A stretch of DNA of 64,000 nt. Origin: Limnoperna fortunei. Lineage: Eukaryota; Mollusca; Bivalvia; Mytilida; Modiolidae. Positions 53,845-64,000 of the stretch are shown here, piece by piece. Location: the NCBI GenBank assembly GCA_944474755.1, contig OX104125.1:46945599-47009598 (forward strand), given 5' to 3'. A program made the translations under genes and the position numbers. The notes below the pieces were generated by a model, which saw only the letters and a program-made list of their open reading frames with translations, was not told the DNA's origin and made no database searches. Positions within the stretch are counted from its first letter, which is position 1, and each line of letters starts with the position of its first letter.

Positions 53845-56800
53845 GTAATGTTAGTCAACATTTAAAAAATATTTGTCATTATCAAGTGAGGCACAGAAAT
53901 TATTTATTTTCGTAATAATAAACTAGTGATCCAAAAAAATAACACCAATGTGCAATTCTATAAACTGTCAAGCATACTAAGATATTTGAATTCATCTAAA
54001 GTTTCGAAATGGAATAGGAAAGCAAAGCGAAACTATTCTATAGAAATATGTCAATATTTTATCGACAAAATAAAACTTTAAAATATTCTTTTTATTAAAT
54101 AACAATTAACGCGGTCCGTTTCATTGTACACATTTTATTTTGGTAAATCAACCGAACAAAGGAACACTTTCCCCACACAAGTGAGTCATCCATTATGTTT
54201 AAATATTTGTGTTATTGATGGTGCAGTAGTCAAAATATGTCCGATATTAAAAACTATAATGACATTTTTTAACTAATAATTTCCAAATGAAAAAGTACTT
54301 ATTACATAAACATGAGAGATGATGCAATACACATTTGGGTTATGAAACAGTTATATCAATGAGAACAAATAAATTTCTGATCCTAAAAGATTACTAATGA
54401 TCCAGTACATCCTTTTCTACATATAGAAATTTGATGGAAAAATCGGTGCTAACTCACAACAAAATAAATATTAAATAAATGAAATTGTACAAACTATCTT
54501 TACTCATTATTTGAAGAGATAGAAGAATTTTAAAAATAATAGTTTTGTCTGATTAAAAATGTGTTCCCTTCCCTTTATGGGATTTTTTTCATTTGTGGTA
54601 AACATTGTAGTTCAGAAAGTATTTATAAAAAATAAATAAATAAATTATACAAGAAGTAATATGCAAGAAATGTTTCTATTAATATCATTTAATTTGCACT
54701 TCATTAACTCAAACCAAGTAGGCACATACTTCTTAAACATTTACATGTACATACATGTATATCTAATAAGACAGAGTACAGATGATTAATTAATTATTAA
54801 TTACAATTAGTAATTGTAATTATTAATTATAAGTATGAACTAATTATTAATTACAAGTAAATATAAAATAATATTTCACATTTTAAATGCCTGTGTTGAA
54901 ATTATATGCATAAATGTGAATAAAATTTTGTTACTGATTTTAAAATAAAGATATCAATTAAATAAAATGAAAAAAAAACTGAAAGGGGACATAACTCACC
55001 CATCTTTTAAGAAATATATAACATGAACACATACATATATCTGCATTTGACATTTGTATGTCTCTGTCATATCAAGACTGCATTAAAATAATTTTTTAAT
55101 GGAGTCAACATTATAATGTGCATTTACTGTCATCTTTCCTTAGTCATTTAAATAAAGGATTAACTTGTACACTGCAAAAGATACCCACTGGTGTGGTCAA
55201 TAAAATTTAACTTGTTGGGAATATTTTTTTTGGATATAATAATCCTGGGACCAATGCATTTTTGGGGATATTTGTATTAAGCAGAAAAATACAGTACAGT
55301 TATGTTGGATATTCGTCTCTTTCTCATCCCCAGCGTGGATGAAAAACTTCCACCCCTCCCCACCCTCCCTTCAGTGTATCTCCACCAGCGCACGACTCAG
55401 GTAGTCTATACCTTTACAATTAAAATTTGGCATGGAGGAGTGTTGTTGGAACCAGGAGAGATAAGGTTTCCACACCTATATCAGGATGAGTGAAAAGTTG
55501 AAAGTTCACCTTACTCGTACTGTACTATTTGAAAAATAAACATATATGGCAAGAAATCATTCCAGATAATAAAAGGGGCCTTGTTTTGTAACCGGTTACA
55601 AAACAGTTACATAAGAACTGTTTTCTTGCCATATCTAAAAATGTAAGGAACAAATTTATTTTTCTCAAAAGACTTTTATTATTAGGGCTCTTGCCCCCCC
55701 CCCCCCCCCCCCCGGGCAGCTGGAATAAGATATAAAACACTGAAGATGATGTTCAAACCGTATTTAAATTTGTTGATTTATTTACCACTGTCTCTATAAT
55801 TACACAGAAATAGATGTGAAACAGGAGACATTATTCACGTGGTGAAAACAAGTACTTCCTTGAAATGAACATATTCGTGTAATTATATCTTTTATCATTC
55901 GTGCTTTGTAACACCCTAAAGATAAACATTTTTATCAAAGGGTACAAAATTATTTTTGTCACATAGATAAAACAATTTCTCACATTACAATTTTAACGAT
56001 TGCTACCTTTTTGTCACGTGATGCCCATGGGATATTCAAGAACCTATTGTAATGATATTGAACATAACGATGACACAACAAGTTTAGTTTAATTTATAAC
56101 ACTATTGTTACACAATTTTCATAACTGTAATAAATTATACATAATAAATAACTAGGATTATAAATTTCGTGTTTTCGCGAAAAATCGCTAAATGATATGC
56201 AAGGGATGCAACTCTGCAAGTTTGCGAAATTTTGGGCTTTGTCTTCCGGCATTGTCTTATTCAATATTGAAGTTTTATTTTATTACAATGACACAAATAC
56301 CAGTTGTTGCAAAGAATTAATATATTTTTAAAGGTCTTGCAAAACTTATCCTTGCAGAGTTGTATCCCTTTAAAAGTTACTTAAATCAAGTGCATATTTG
56401 CCAAAAGCTCCTGCAGACCGGTTTCAGTAGAGAAAGTTTTTTTTTAAAGTCGCACCGTTTGTAATATTCTAAGCTGAATTACCCATGCTATATGCACTCA
56501 CAGCTTTCAGAGACATCGTAACGGGTTATTTGTTTGGTTCTATCACCAGCCACATCGTGCTTGTGACTCTAAAAGCAAAAATAAGAATTATATACAAACA
56601 GAATAATGTACCGTCAAAACAAAATTTCGATATGATGACCTCATGACCTGAACAACTTACCAAGGTACCGTTGACCATGACCTCATGACCTGAACAACTT
56701 ACCAAGGTACCGTTGACCATGACCTCATGACCTGAAAAACTTACTTGTACAATTGTGCTGTTAACCTTGACCTCATGACATGAAGAACTTTATCGTAGCT

Positions 56801-58053
56801 GGTTATGATTTGTTTGGTTCTATCGTATTCAGCGGTCATATGAAATATTCTTGTTGACGTTTATAATGAATATATCTTTTTTGTTATTAGGTAAACCTCC
56901 GCCACCAGAAGGGACACCTTCTATCAGGAATATAACTCATAACTCTCTAACTGTTGTTTGGTCCCCTCCCCAGGGACAGAGAGTCGACTCAATTTTAGCC
57001 TACAGAATTGAACTGTATAACGTGGCGACACGGAAGTGGAAGGTTGTTACCAGTTGTTGTCAAGGTACATCGTATGATGTCAGAGACTTAAAGCCTGATT
57101 CGGAATACTGTCTCCGTATCCGGGCTGAAAACGTGCACGGTTGGAGCAAGCCTAGCCAGTCAACACACGTGATAAGAACACGATCTCTACCGAACCGCAG
57201 GTCCATGTTTGAACAGGAAGAAGCTAAAAACACAAAACTTGTTCGGAGACATAGTTATCACATTAAGATTGAGCCAAACGTTGCAACAATTCTATTCAAT
57301 CGCACAGAGGAAAGTGGTAAATGCAACACAATTGGAACAATTCCCATGCGCAGGAACGGAAGTACTAGAATGTCACTTCCTATTCAAAGAAGAACAGTCG
57401 CTAGTCTTATTCCGGGTTCGCGACGGGAAAGCTTGTGCAGTTTGAAAGAGGCAAGGAGGAAATCAATAGAAGAGTCCTCTGTTTCTACAGATGAAACAGA
57501 CGAATCTCTGAAATCTTTGAAATTAAATCGTGTTTCCATGTCGACGGAAGATGACTCCTGTGCCCGATCAACGTCATCAACGTCAATGACTTCTATTCCG
57601 GAAATGAACGAGGAATTGGACACGTTTGAGTGTAAAAAAGCAAAAGACGAATTCACATGGAAACAAAATTGGGTGTCTCCTACTTTGGAAGTGAGTCATG
57701 ATGACATTTTAAAATCTCCCTACTCAGATGATACAAAGATCGCATTATTCTCAAGATCACCTTGTCAAAAACAATCAAATCATTATAACGATTTTACAGT
57801 GATTAGTAACGAGAAGTCTCATTATGAAAATGAGGACTGCAACGTTTGGAAAGGGCGGGAAGATTTTTCATTGGACAACCAAAGCATATCAGATCTTCGG
57901 GCTTTACGTGAAATTCTATGTTCAAAAGAAGTTATGATGAAAACATTTGACGCTGACAGTAATGGGAACTACACGTGCAATAAAATTTACAACAACGTTA
58001 TAAAGGAAGTTGACGAAGAAAACGTTATGATGGATATTGTCTCGACGTTATGA
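53727..58053 (+). CDS. FN3-domain protein with myristoyl-type N-terminus, predicted 426 aa
   Basis: Two exons join: 53727-53844 and 56891-58053, both phase 1, giving 39 + 1 + 386 residues. The N-terminus MGANNSVAEDD fits the N-myristoylation consensus (Gly2, Ser6). Residues ~40-140 form one fibronectin III domain of the kind found just before the kinase in myosin light chain kinases. The remaining ~285 residues are Ser-, Arg- and Glu-rich, without a kinase or other recognised fold, and carry three R-R-x-S motifs. The likely role is a membrane-anchored or cytoskeletal adaptor regulated by phosphorylation, by inference. It may be an internal-promoter isoform of the Ig gene or an independent gene. 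Confidence 0.6.
55541..55636. mobile_element. Foldback element with 'atatggcaagaaa' arms
   Basis: The outer arms atatggcaagaaa and tttcttgccatat enclose a perfect 22-base palindrome at 55583-55604. Confidence 0.6.
56636..56780. repeat. 42-bp unit, ~3.5 copies, just before the FN3 exon
   Basis: Copies of 'gacctcatgacctgaacaac' plus ttaccaaggtaccgttgaccat. A related pair, 'tttgtttggttctatc' at ~56528 and ~56810, brackets the array. Confidence 0.85.
56891..58053 (+). CDS. FN3 exon with Ser/Arg-rich tail (last exon)
   Basis: The acceptor 'ttgttattag' ends at 56890 and the stop TGA is at 58051-58053. It opens GKPPPPEGTPSIRNITHNSL, with the FN3 core Trp in 'LTVVWSPP', the 'YRIELYN...KWKVVTSC' strand, and 'DLKPDSEYCLRIRAENVHG' then WSKPSQ. 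This pattern (P-P-x-G-T-P, P-D-x-E-Y, R-A-x-N-V-x-G-x-S-x-P-S-Q) is close to the FN3 domain of vertebrate MLCK. After it come RRHS (57244-57255), RRES (57421-57432) and RRKS (57454-57465) and acidic/serine stretches. A possible donor 'ccgcag|gtccat' near 57199 could lead to a downstream exon outside the window. Confidence 0.85.
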
Positions 58054-58440
58054 TATAGATAGCTAGTCGGATTTTTTTTAAACCGGATTTATTTTTTATA
58101 TTAACTAACATCCGGTTGAGATCTCATTTGAAAGACCTTCTATTTCGAATATTTTTGTTTTCGTTACCATAGAAGGTTTTAAAAATTGAAGTGGTGCGAA
58201 ATGATCCAATTTAGAGCAAAATTAATATCATTTGATTAAGACCACGCAAAAACTGTATTATACCTGGTGCATAAAGGTTAATTTTATCACGTGCAATTGC
58301 CATATAGTCCCAAACAACGAACTTGCATTTTTCAGACCGCTTTACAACTGTATACATATGTTATATGATATTTAATTAAACTTATTTATTTTAATTATAA
58401 AATGTATTTTGAACTTTATTTGTGTGTTTTTTTCCTTCGG
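58054..58440 (+). other. 3' UTR of the FN3 exon (inferred)
   Basis: AT-rich sequence after the stop codon. An ATTAAA poly(A)-signal variant lies at 58375-58380, followed by T-rich DNA. The end is approximate. Confidence 0.45.
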
Positions 58441-58820
58441 ACACATTCATCATTGGCAATTTGAGCGTTACTTCTTCCGTTAAAAGCAATTTTTGGTGGT
58501 TGTTTTGTCCTGGAAATTGGTCGTTTGTTCTTCCGAAACTTACATGGGAAAATTTTGGTTGATTTTGTTTCTACTTCTTACGTGATAAGGAAAATCCTGT
58601 ATATTTATTAGCACACGTTTAAAAGGGCCCGTAACTACACAGAAATTTAAATACATATGCATGTAAACAAATAAGAATTACTATTAAATACAATAGAAGT
58701 CTTCAAAGATATCCCAAGGTTATAAAATTCACTGCGTCATACGCACTTTTTGTACTCAAGAGACACCTATTGCGCTCAAACAAAACCACTAAGAAGCCAA
58801 AAAGAGATTTTATCTTGGAA

Positions 58821-58910
58821 TAGTCCGAGAATCCTCTGCCGTCCAACGCTTTTTTTTGTGGGACCCAAGCAACAAAAAAAAACGTTGGACGGCAGAGGAT
58901 TCCAGGACTA
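58821..58910. mobile_element. TA-flanked MITE with ~37-bp arms
   Basis: The arms 58821-58857 and 58874-58910 are inverted repeats with few mismatches ('atcctctgccgtccaacg'), and both ends carry TA, as for Tc1/mariner-type elements. The related copy is at 23084-23141. Confidence 0.72.
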
Positions 58911-59149
58911 ATCGTGGAAATACCATAATAACTAATAAAATTATGTTTTTTTATAAATGGGGGAACTGAAAAAACTTATGAAGCATGCACAGTTTAGCAA
59001 TTTCGTGGCAATAAATCAAAACCATGAGTATACCATATTATTTCGTATCAACATCCAAGTCTGATCACTGGACTGGAGATGATCTCGGGAAAGAACAGTC
59101 CATCAGCAGAGACAAAAGCCTGGAAATTGCAATAAGTACAGGGTACATA

Positions 59150-59395
59150 GGCCTCGTTGGCGGAATAGTTCAAATAGTTTGTCATCTACTATAAATCACG
59201 TGCCTGTCAACCATGAGGTTGCGGGTTATAGTCCCATTGCCCGCAGGATGTGCTCGACTCCAACCTGAATTGACAAGATGACTAGTTTTTTTATCGAAGG
59301 TCAGGGTTTTTCTCTGGGTAGTGCGGCCCCATCTATAGTAAAAACTGGAATTGGAAAGTGCTGAAAGTGGCGTTGAACTCCATTTACACAATAAA
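59150..59395 (+). mobile_element. tRNA-derived SINE, diverged
   Basis: It begins 'taggcctcgttggcggaata', has a B-box-like 'gcgggttatagtccc', the body 'tgtgctcgactccaacctga' and the tail 'ctgaaagtggcgttgaactc'. Confidence 0.75.
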
Positions 59396-60652
59396 AAAGA
59401 AATAAGTATAGTGACTAAATATGCGAGCAGATGGAATCAAGTGGCCACGTGGTAAGTCCGTTCTAAAAATGCTTAGTAGTATTGAGATTTCATTTTGTCG
59501 TCTGCTCAAGGATCCATTTTGTCGTCTGCTCAGTCTACCGATTCCAAAAATAAAGTTTGACTTAAATTATTAGAAACATAAATAATAAATTCTACTCTAA
59601 TGGATATCGAAGATTTAGGTATCAACACAACAATATTGAATCATTTAAGCTAATTAGTCACAAATTACCAAGATTTATGTGTTTTTCAATAATGACTACT
59701 TATCAAGAATAACATAATAGGATAAAGTATTATTATTCTTTCGGTCTGGAACCGTGAAATAAGTCATTCTTAAATTCAATTACTCACTTGAAATAAGATT
59801 AAAAAGATTTGTCGAAGTTTAGATATTTAATACCCAGTATTAAATGTTGGCACTTGTTGTTTATTTGTTTTTCATTGAAATTGTTTATTAATTTCTTGTA
59901 AAAACATGAAATGGTATATATTTGAGTTAATAGGGCAGAATTATTTACTATCGATTAAATTTCCTTTGTAAAAATATATAAGAAATGTCAAATTACCCCG
60001 AGGAAAAAGCATTAACAAATGGTGACAAAATTGTACGGAATAAATCTATAAATGGGAGATGCAATAATTTCTTTGGGAAAGTTTCTGGAATGGGACAAAT
60101 TTCTGTGGAGAAAGTTTGCTAAATTAGAGCCTAGAAACAAACACACCTTCCGTCATGCTCTGCACCTTTTTTACCATCTGCTGAAGATTTGAGGAGACGC
60201 TAGACATACATGTACATCAGACCCACGAATGAGAGTCTCATTGGACGAATGTTTTACAATTCTACATTTTAAAATATACCATGGAATTTATGGAAAATTA
60301 ACAGGCGTTTCTATTTTGATCTTAGATATGATGCCACATATTTATATCCAGGTGGTAAATTGACATTTTGTACCTATAAATCATTTCACCTTTACGTTTT
60401 GTGCGATACCCGAATAAATTAGATTGAAAGATTGAAAACTGGATATAGTAATTTTTCATCTGAAGTTTCATAATATAAAAGCTTCCGCAAAGGTCTGGAT
60501 ATAATCTGAATTTAAAATCGATTTATTTAAAAAGGTTTGGACTGAATTCTGCTTTGTTATTCACATCAAGCATCAGTCTGTACAACAAAATCAACTGAAC
60601 GCTTTAAATCAAGTTACGCTTTATTTAAATTGCATTAATCTGTACTGGGACC

Positions 60653-60733
60653 CATCCTCCCAAGTCAGGGGTTCTGAGTCCGTGTTCGCTCCACCATCGA
60701 ATGCGGACTCAGGACCCCTGACTTGGGAGGATG
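60653..60733. mobile_element. Hairpin with 30-bp arms
   Basis: Arms 60653-60682 and 60704-60733 are inverted with one mismatch ('catcctcccaagtcaggggt'), with a 21-base loop. No TSD is clear. Confidence 0.65.
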
Positions 60734-62542
60734 ACTAGAAACATGCTTTGAGGGTTTCCAGTGCTCGTACAATAGAGCTGCACAGTGCGTCTCGTGTCGG
60801 ATAGTGGCCACTCGTTGGGAGGGGGTTGTCAGGTTATAATACACTAACCTACCAGATGACAGCCTCTATAAACAGGTCTTTATTGAAAAGCGTGGTATTA
60901 AATTTTCAGTGTGCAGTTTTATTCCTGCAATAAAGATATCCGTAAAACAATGCCATTCTTCTTAGAAAATTAGTGAACTTTCACAGCAGTCGACCGCTTT
61001 GCTGGAATACACCCACGTGAAGGCTTACGCTTACATTTTTACAATCAAGCCCGCAAATGTGTATTAACTTTTGTTTCGACTTACAATAAGGCTAGTTTTT
61101 AGACAATAAACCATTTGCTTATCTTTTTATATCTAAATGTTTCTATTGGGTGTATATACATATAAATAAGTGAATGGTTTCTGCTGCACGTGGGTGTTCG
61201 CCTATCCTGTGGCGAGCCCTATGTGACACTTCTGCTGATCAATACAGAACTGTGTCTTTGTTCTGATGTAATATCCAGAGACAGATGGTGCTCTATTGGA
61301 CGTGTATTGTAATTTATCTTAATTAGAATTCACAGCCTTAAGTGATTCCGTCCAAATATGAAAATTTTGACGAAGATTTCTTTGTTCTCGATGCATTGTC
61401 TCTGTGCAAAGTTGATTATCGAAGACGGACAATTTCCGGAAGTCGTACAAAAGTTATTAAACTGTCAATTTGATATTGAACAGAATCCATTTTTGGTTGG
61501 TATGAGAGAAATTTTGCGATTTCGTCCTATAATCCCCCCATTATAAATATAAATTACAAAAAAAGAAGAAAAGTTAAATGTTTCATCTAGATGGCATAAA
61601 AATATTAGTATTTTAAAATCCTGGAGTTTCTACAACCTCACAATATAAACATTTGTTCTTGTTTCGACATTACCTTAATACTGTTCATTATTCTGGATCA
61701 AGACTGTAAAACAGTGATAAATATCAGATATTATCAAATTTAGTCGACCCAAGTGTAAATGTTTTGCCGAGTGTTTGACAACTCCTAAAAGCTTGAAAAA
61801 TCTGAGTGTTTGCCAGAAAAACCCGCCATTATTTCATGTAATAAATACATAAGTATACGATAACATTAGGTTACGGTTACAACAAATTACGCTGCGGTGT
61901 GCTTAACAGAAAACAATCGTATAGAAAAAGGTGGAAATGTTTCCCCAAAAGACTTTTCAAGTCTAAATGTTCACCTTATCAGGCGCTGGTTCTTGTTTAA
62001 TATGTTATACATTGGGTGTAGCTTACATGGAATCTCTTTCACGTCAAATTTGAAATCACTTATATTTACTAAGAAGCAATGACTTATCATAATCCTTTTT
62101 GTATTCTTGTATCAAATTTCTTTAAAATTGTAACAAACTTGTCGTTCTGAAGCTGGCCAGCAAATACTCGTAATAACAAACACTCTTAATAAAACAAAAT
62201 TAATGAAGTACACTTGTATCCAGATAGATCACGGATTTTCAGCGCTAGCCAGGTTACGCCTAAATATTTATACATTTTTCTCCCAAACAATCAAAAACAT
62301 TTACCAAAGCCACCAACATCGCGCCAAGAATTTAGCTATGTCATGTCCATATAGAAGCTATGTTTTGTTTTAGTAAGTTTATCTATGTTTGACGTCTAGG
62401 AATGAGTTGGACAACGTCGGAATTATACAAGATTTGCTTTCTAAATTTGACTACATTTCATTCACGACCTTATCGACAATAACATAAAAACGTGATAAGT
62501 ATAAAGTTCTAGACGAGACAATTCGTATATATTAGATTGACT

Positions 62543-62866
62543 TTACTTTGGTTATGAATAAACAGCTTAGTTAATGCGGTTTTTTTCTTTCTTCGAGAAT
62601 TTATTAGACTACAGTAAACAGATTTCAATCTTCGGAAACCCACTGGCAATCCTTGTCAATTAAGATTGGAGTCGAGTAAACTCTGCCTGCAGTGAGAATC
62701 GAACCCGCAATCTCAGTGTTGACAGACCACGTGATCAATAGTAGACGAACTACCTTTACCACTCGGCCACCGAGGCCCCGACTTTGGTTATGAATACACA
62801 GCTTAATTAATGCGGTTTTTTTCTTTATTAGACTACAGTAAAGAGATTTCCATCGTCGGAAACCCA
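62543..62866. repeat. ~90-bp direct duplication flanking a truncated SINE
   Basis: Copy one at 62543-62642 and copy two at 62780-62866 both contain 'actttggttatgaata', 'agcttagttaatgcggtttt' (or attaatgcggtttt), 'ttattagactacagtaaa' and 'cggaaaccca'. The head half of a minus-strand SINE (62643-62779) with intact A and B boxes lies between them. Confidence 0.75.
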
Positions 62867-62960
62867 CGTATGGTCGCGTTTTCTCTTTGCTACTACTTAC
62901 CACTTATCGGTAAGTGGTAGCAAAGCGAGAACGCGACCGGGCGTGGGTTTCCGACGATGA
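62850..62960. mobile_element. Foldback MITE with 'catcgtcggaaacccacg' arms
   Basis: Left 'catcgtcggaaacccacg' plus 'tatggtcgcgtt' and right 'cgtgggtttccgacgatg' are inverted, with a second inverted segment 'taccactta'/'taagtggta' in the middle. Confidence 0.72.
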
Positions 62961-62968
62961 GAGATATC

Positions 62969-63112
62969 GCAATCTAAATAAAATTAAATCTTTCACTTGC
63001 TCCCCTGCCCCCTTTTTGCTATGGTCGCTGCTTTGTATAGTGGCTGCGTTGTACAACACAGCGACCATAGAAAAAAGGGGGAGCAAGGGAAATATTTAAT
63101 TTTAATAAGATT
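62969..63112. mobile_element. Foldback MITE, second copy of the 4475 family
   Basis: Arms 'aaattaaatctttcacttgc' plus tccc and 'gggggagcaagggaaatatt' plus taatttt, with inner pairing 'tatggtcgctg'/'cagcgaccata'. It abuts the previous MITE. Confidence 0.72.
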
Positions 63113-64000
63113 GAGAGATTTCGTCGAATTATATAGTTTCATCCTTCTATAAGATCTACTCTAAGTTGAGAACCAATGACAGTAGAAGTTACATTTTTAT
63201 TATTGACATACAATAGCATACAGGCGAGGTTTTCTACAACGAAGGCGTCAATAAAAGTACAATCACTTTTCTTGATACCTGTCATGTCACGGTTCTTATA
63301 ATGCCTAAAACGCTTTAAGGCTATACCTGTGGTAAAACGAGTATATACTCCTAATCAACGTCAACACTCTTAATGGCGACGTCATAGCAAGATTTGTCAT
63401 GCATTTTAAATAACGTCACAATCAACTTTTGTGTCCTAATGTCCGACTCTATTTTATTAACAACGCAACCCATGAGTCCTGCAACTCATAGGTTACGTTT
63501 TTGATCAAATATATATGTCTAATTAGAATCGAAATAATTCATTGGGAAAATATTTTCTTATTGCATCATGGGTTAGCCCTTTATGTCCACATTTCACCCC
63601 TAGCTGTTTATGGCGAGAATTAAAAAGGCGTGTTTTACGCTGTTTCCTTTTTTAAAATTACCAAATACAACTTATAACTTTATACGGTTCTAGATTAGTA
63701 TCGAATATTGTGGGGTTCTTCCAGTGGTTAGCGGAGGAGTTCCGGTGGTTGTGTTGGAGTTTTTTATTGAAAGGGATTCCTTTAGTTGGAATTCCGGTTG
63801 TGTTTACAAAGTAAGCAAAATCTAAGTAAATAATTTGTCAGAACATCAGTTATGGGGTTATTAAGACTATTGGGATTAATTTCCCATTGTCTAAGAAATC
63901 CCATTTGCTGCATCAAAAGGCATCGTATGCTGCGAAAGAGACTAGCTGCCCCACCCCCTTCCTGATAGAAATACATTCCTGTTAAATATTTTATACCAAA
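63113..64000. other. Window end, no feature recognised
   Basis: Short ORFs only (for example minus strand 63782-63976), without domains or splice context that I can recognise. Confidence 0.4.

Larger units (their letters stand above)
53845..56890 (+). other. Intron before the FN3 exon
   Basis: AT-rich. It contains a palindromic AT stretch at 54785-54850, a foldback element (55541-55636) with the exact palindrome 'gttttgtaaccggttacaaa'ac at 55583-55604, a C-run at 55694-55713, and the 42-bp repeat at 56636-56780. No exon is recognised. Confidence 0.5.
58911..62540. other. Downstream region, no gene recognised
   Basis: Apart from the SINE and hairpin listed, this is AT-rich DNA without recognisable exons. 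A possible LINE-like tail 'cgataccc'-'gaataaattagattgaaag' is at 60405-60435. Short ORFs at 61358-61546 and 61897-62082 lack domains and splice support. Confidence 0.45.

Noticed and set aside
1..64000. CRISPR array, operon or prokaryotic system
   Set aside because: The DNA is eukaryotic (introns, SINEs, poly(A) signals); tandem arrays have contiguous units without unique spacers.

Overview
The window is animal nuclear DNA, AT-rich, with small spliced exons in long introns. The repeats point to a bivalve mollusc: many copies of one tRNA-headed SINE, elements built like the bivalve 'pearl'/Helentron-derived family (a CCGT microsatellite followed by five 161-bp repeats), and many small foldback elements. 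I cannot name the species.

Genes, all on the plus strand. Bases 949-9389 hold nine consecutive exons with clean AG/GT borders and matching phases. They encode part of an intracellular muscle-type immunoglobulin (I-set) protein that begins upstream of the window. The next possible exon is either a short terminal exon at 24456 (12 residues, stop, AATAAA) or a large terminal exon at 56891 that encodes a myosin-light-chain-kinase-like fibronectin III domain plus a serine-rich basic tail (stop at 58051). Both fit the same phase-1 donor. A separate first exon at 53727 begins Met-Gly-Ala-Asn-Asn-Ser, an N-myristoylation-type start, and is also phase 1, so it can join the FN3 exon to give a predicted 426-residue protein. 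The locus is therefore either one gene with an internal promoter and two 3' ends, or two neighbouring genes. No kinase domain is visible.

Layout. 1-948: intron or flank. 949-9389: Ig exons, with minisatellites and a pearl-like element in the introns. 9390-24455: intron with SINEs, a second Helentron-like element, minisatellites, a 517-bp retroposon and several copies of a ~59-bp hairpin element. 24456-24895: alternative last exon. 24896-53726: no recognised genes; foldback elements, minisatellites and a 9-kb satellite at 38911-47965 whose 78-bp unit is a dimer of 39-bp halves and which shows higher-order duplication. 53727-58053: myristoyl-type exon and FN3 exon. 58054-64000: repeats only.

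Most worth a second look: (1) the end of one Ig exon together with its 5' splice site has been tandemly amplified about 20 times (51-bp unit, in frame for 16 copies), and a second Ig exon in the same gene shows an older, decayed version of the same event; (2) a ~59-bp dispersed element with 9-12-bp target-site duplications and a hairpin stem whose base pairs covary between copies; (3) a ~50-bp foldback element with exact 7-bp target duplications at two sites; (4) the internal myristoyl-type first exon.
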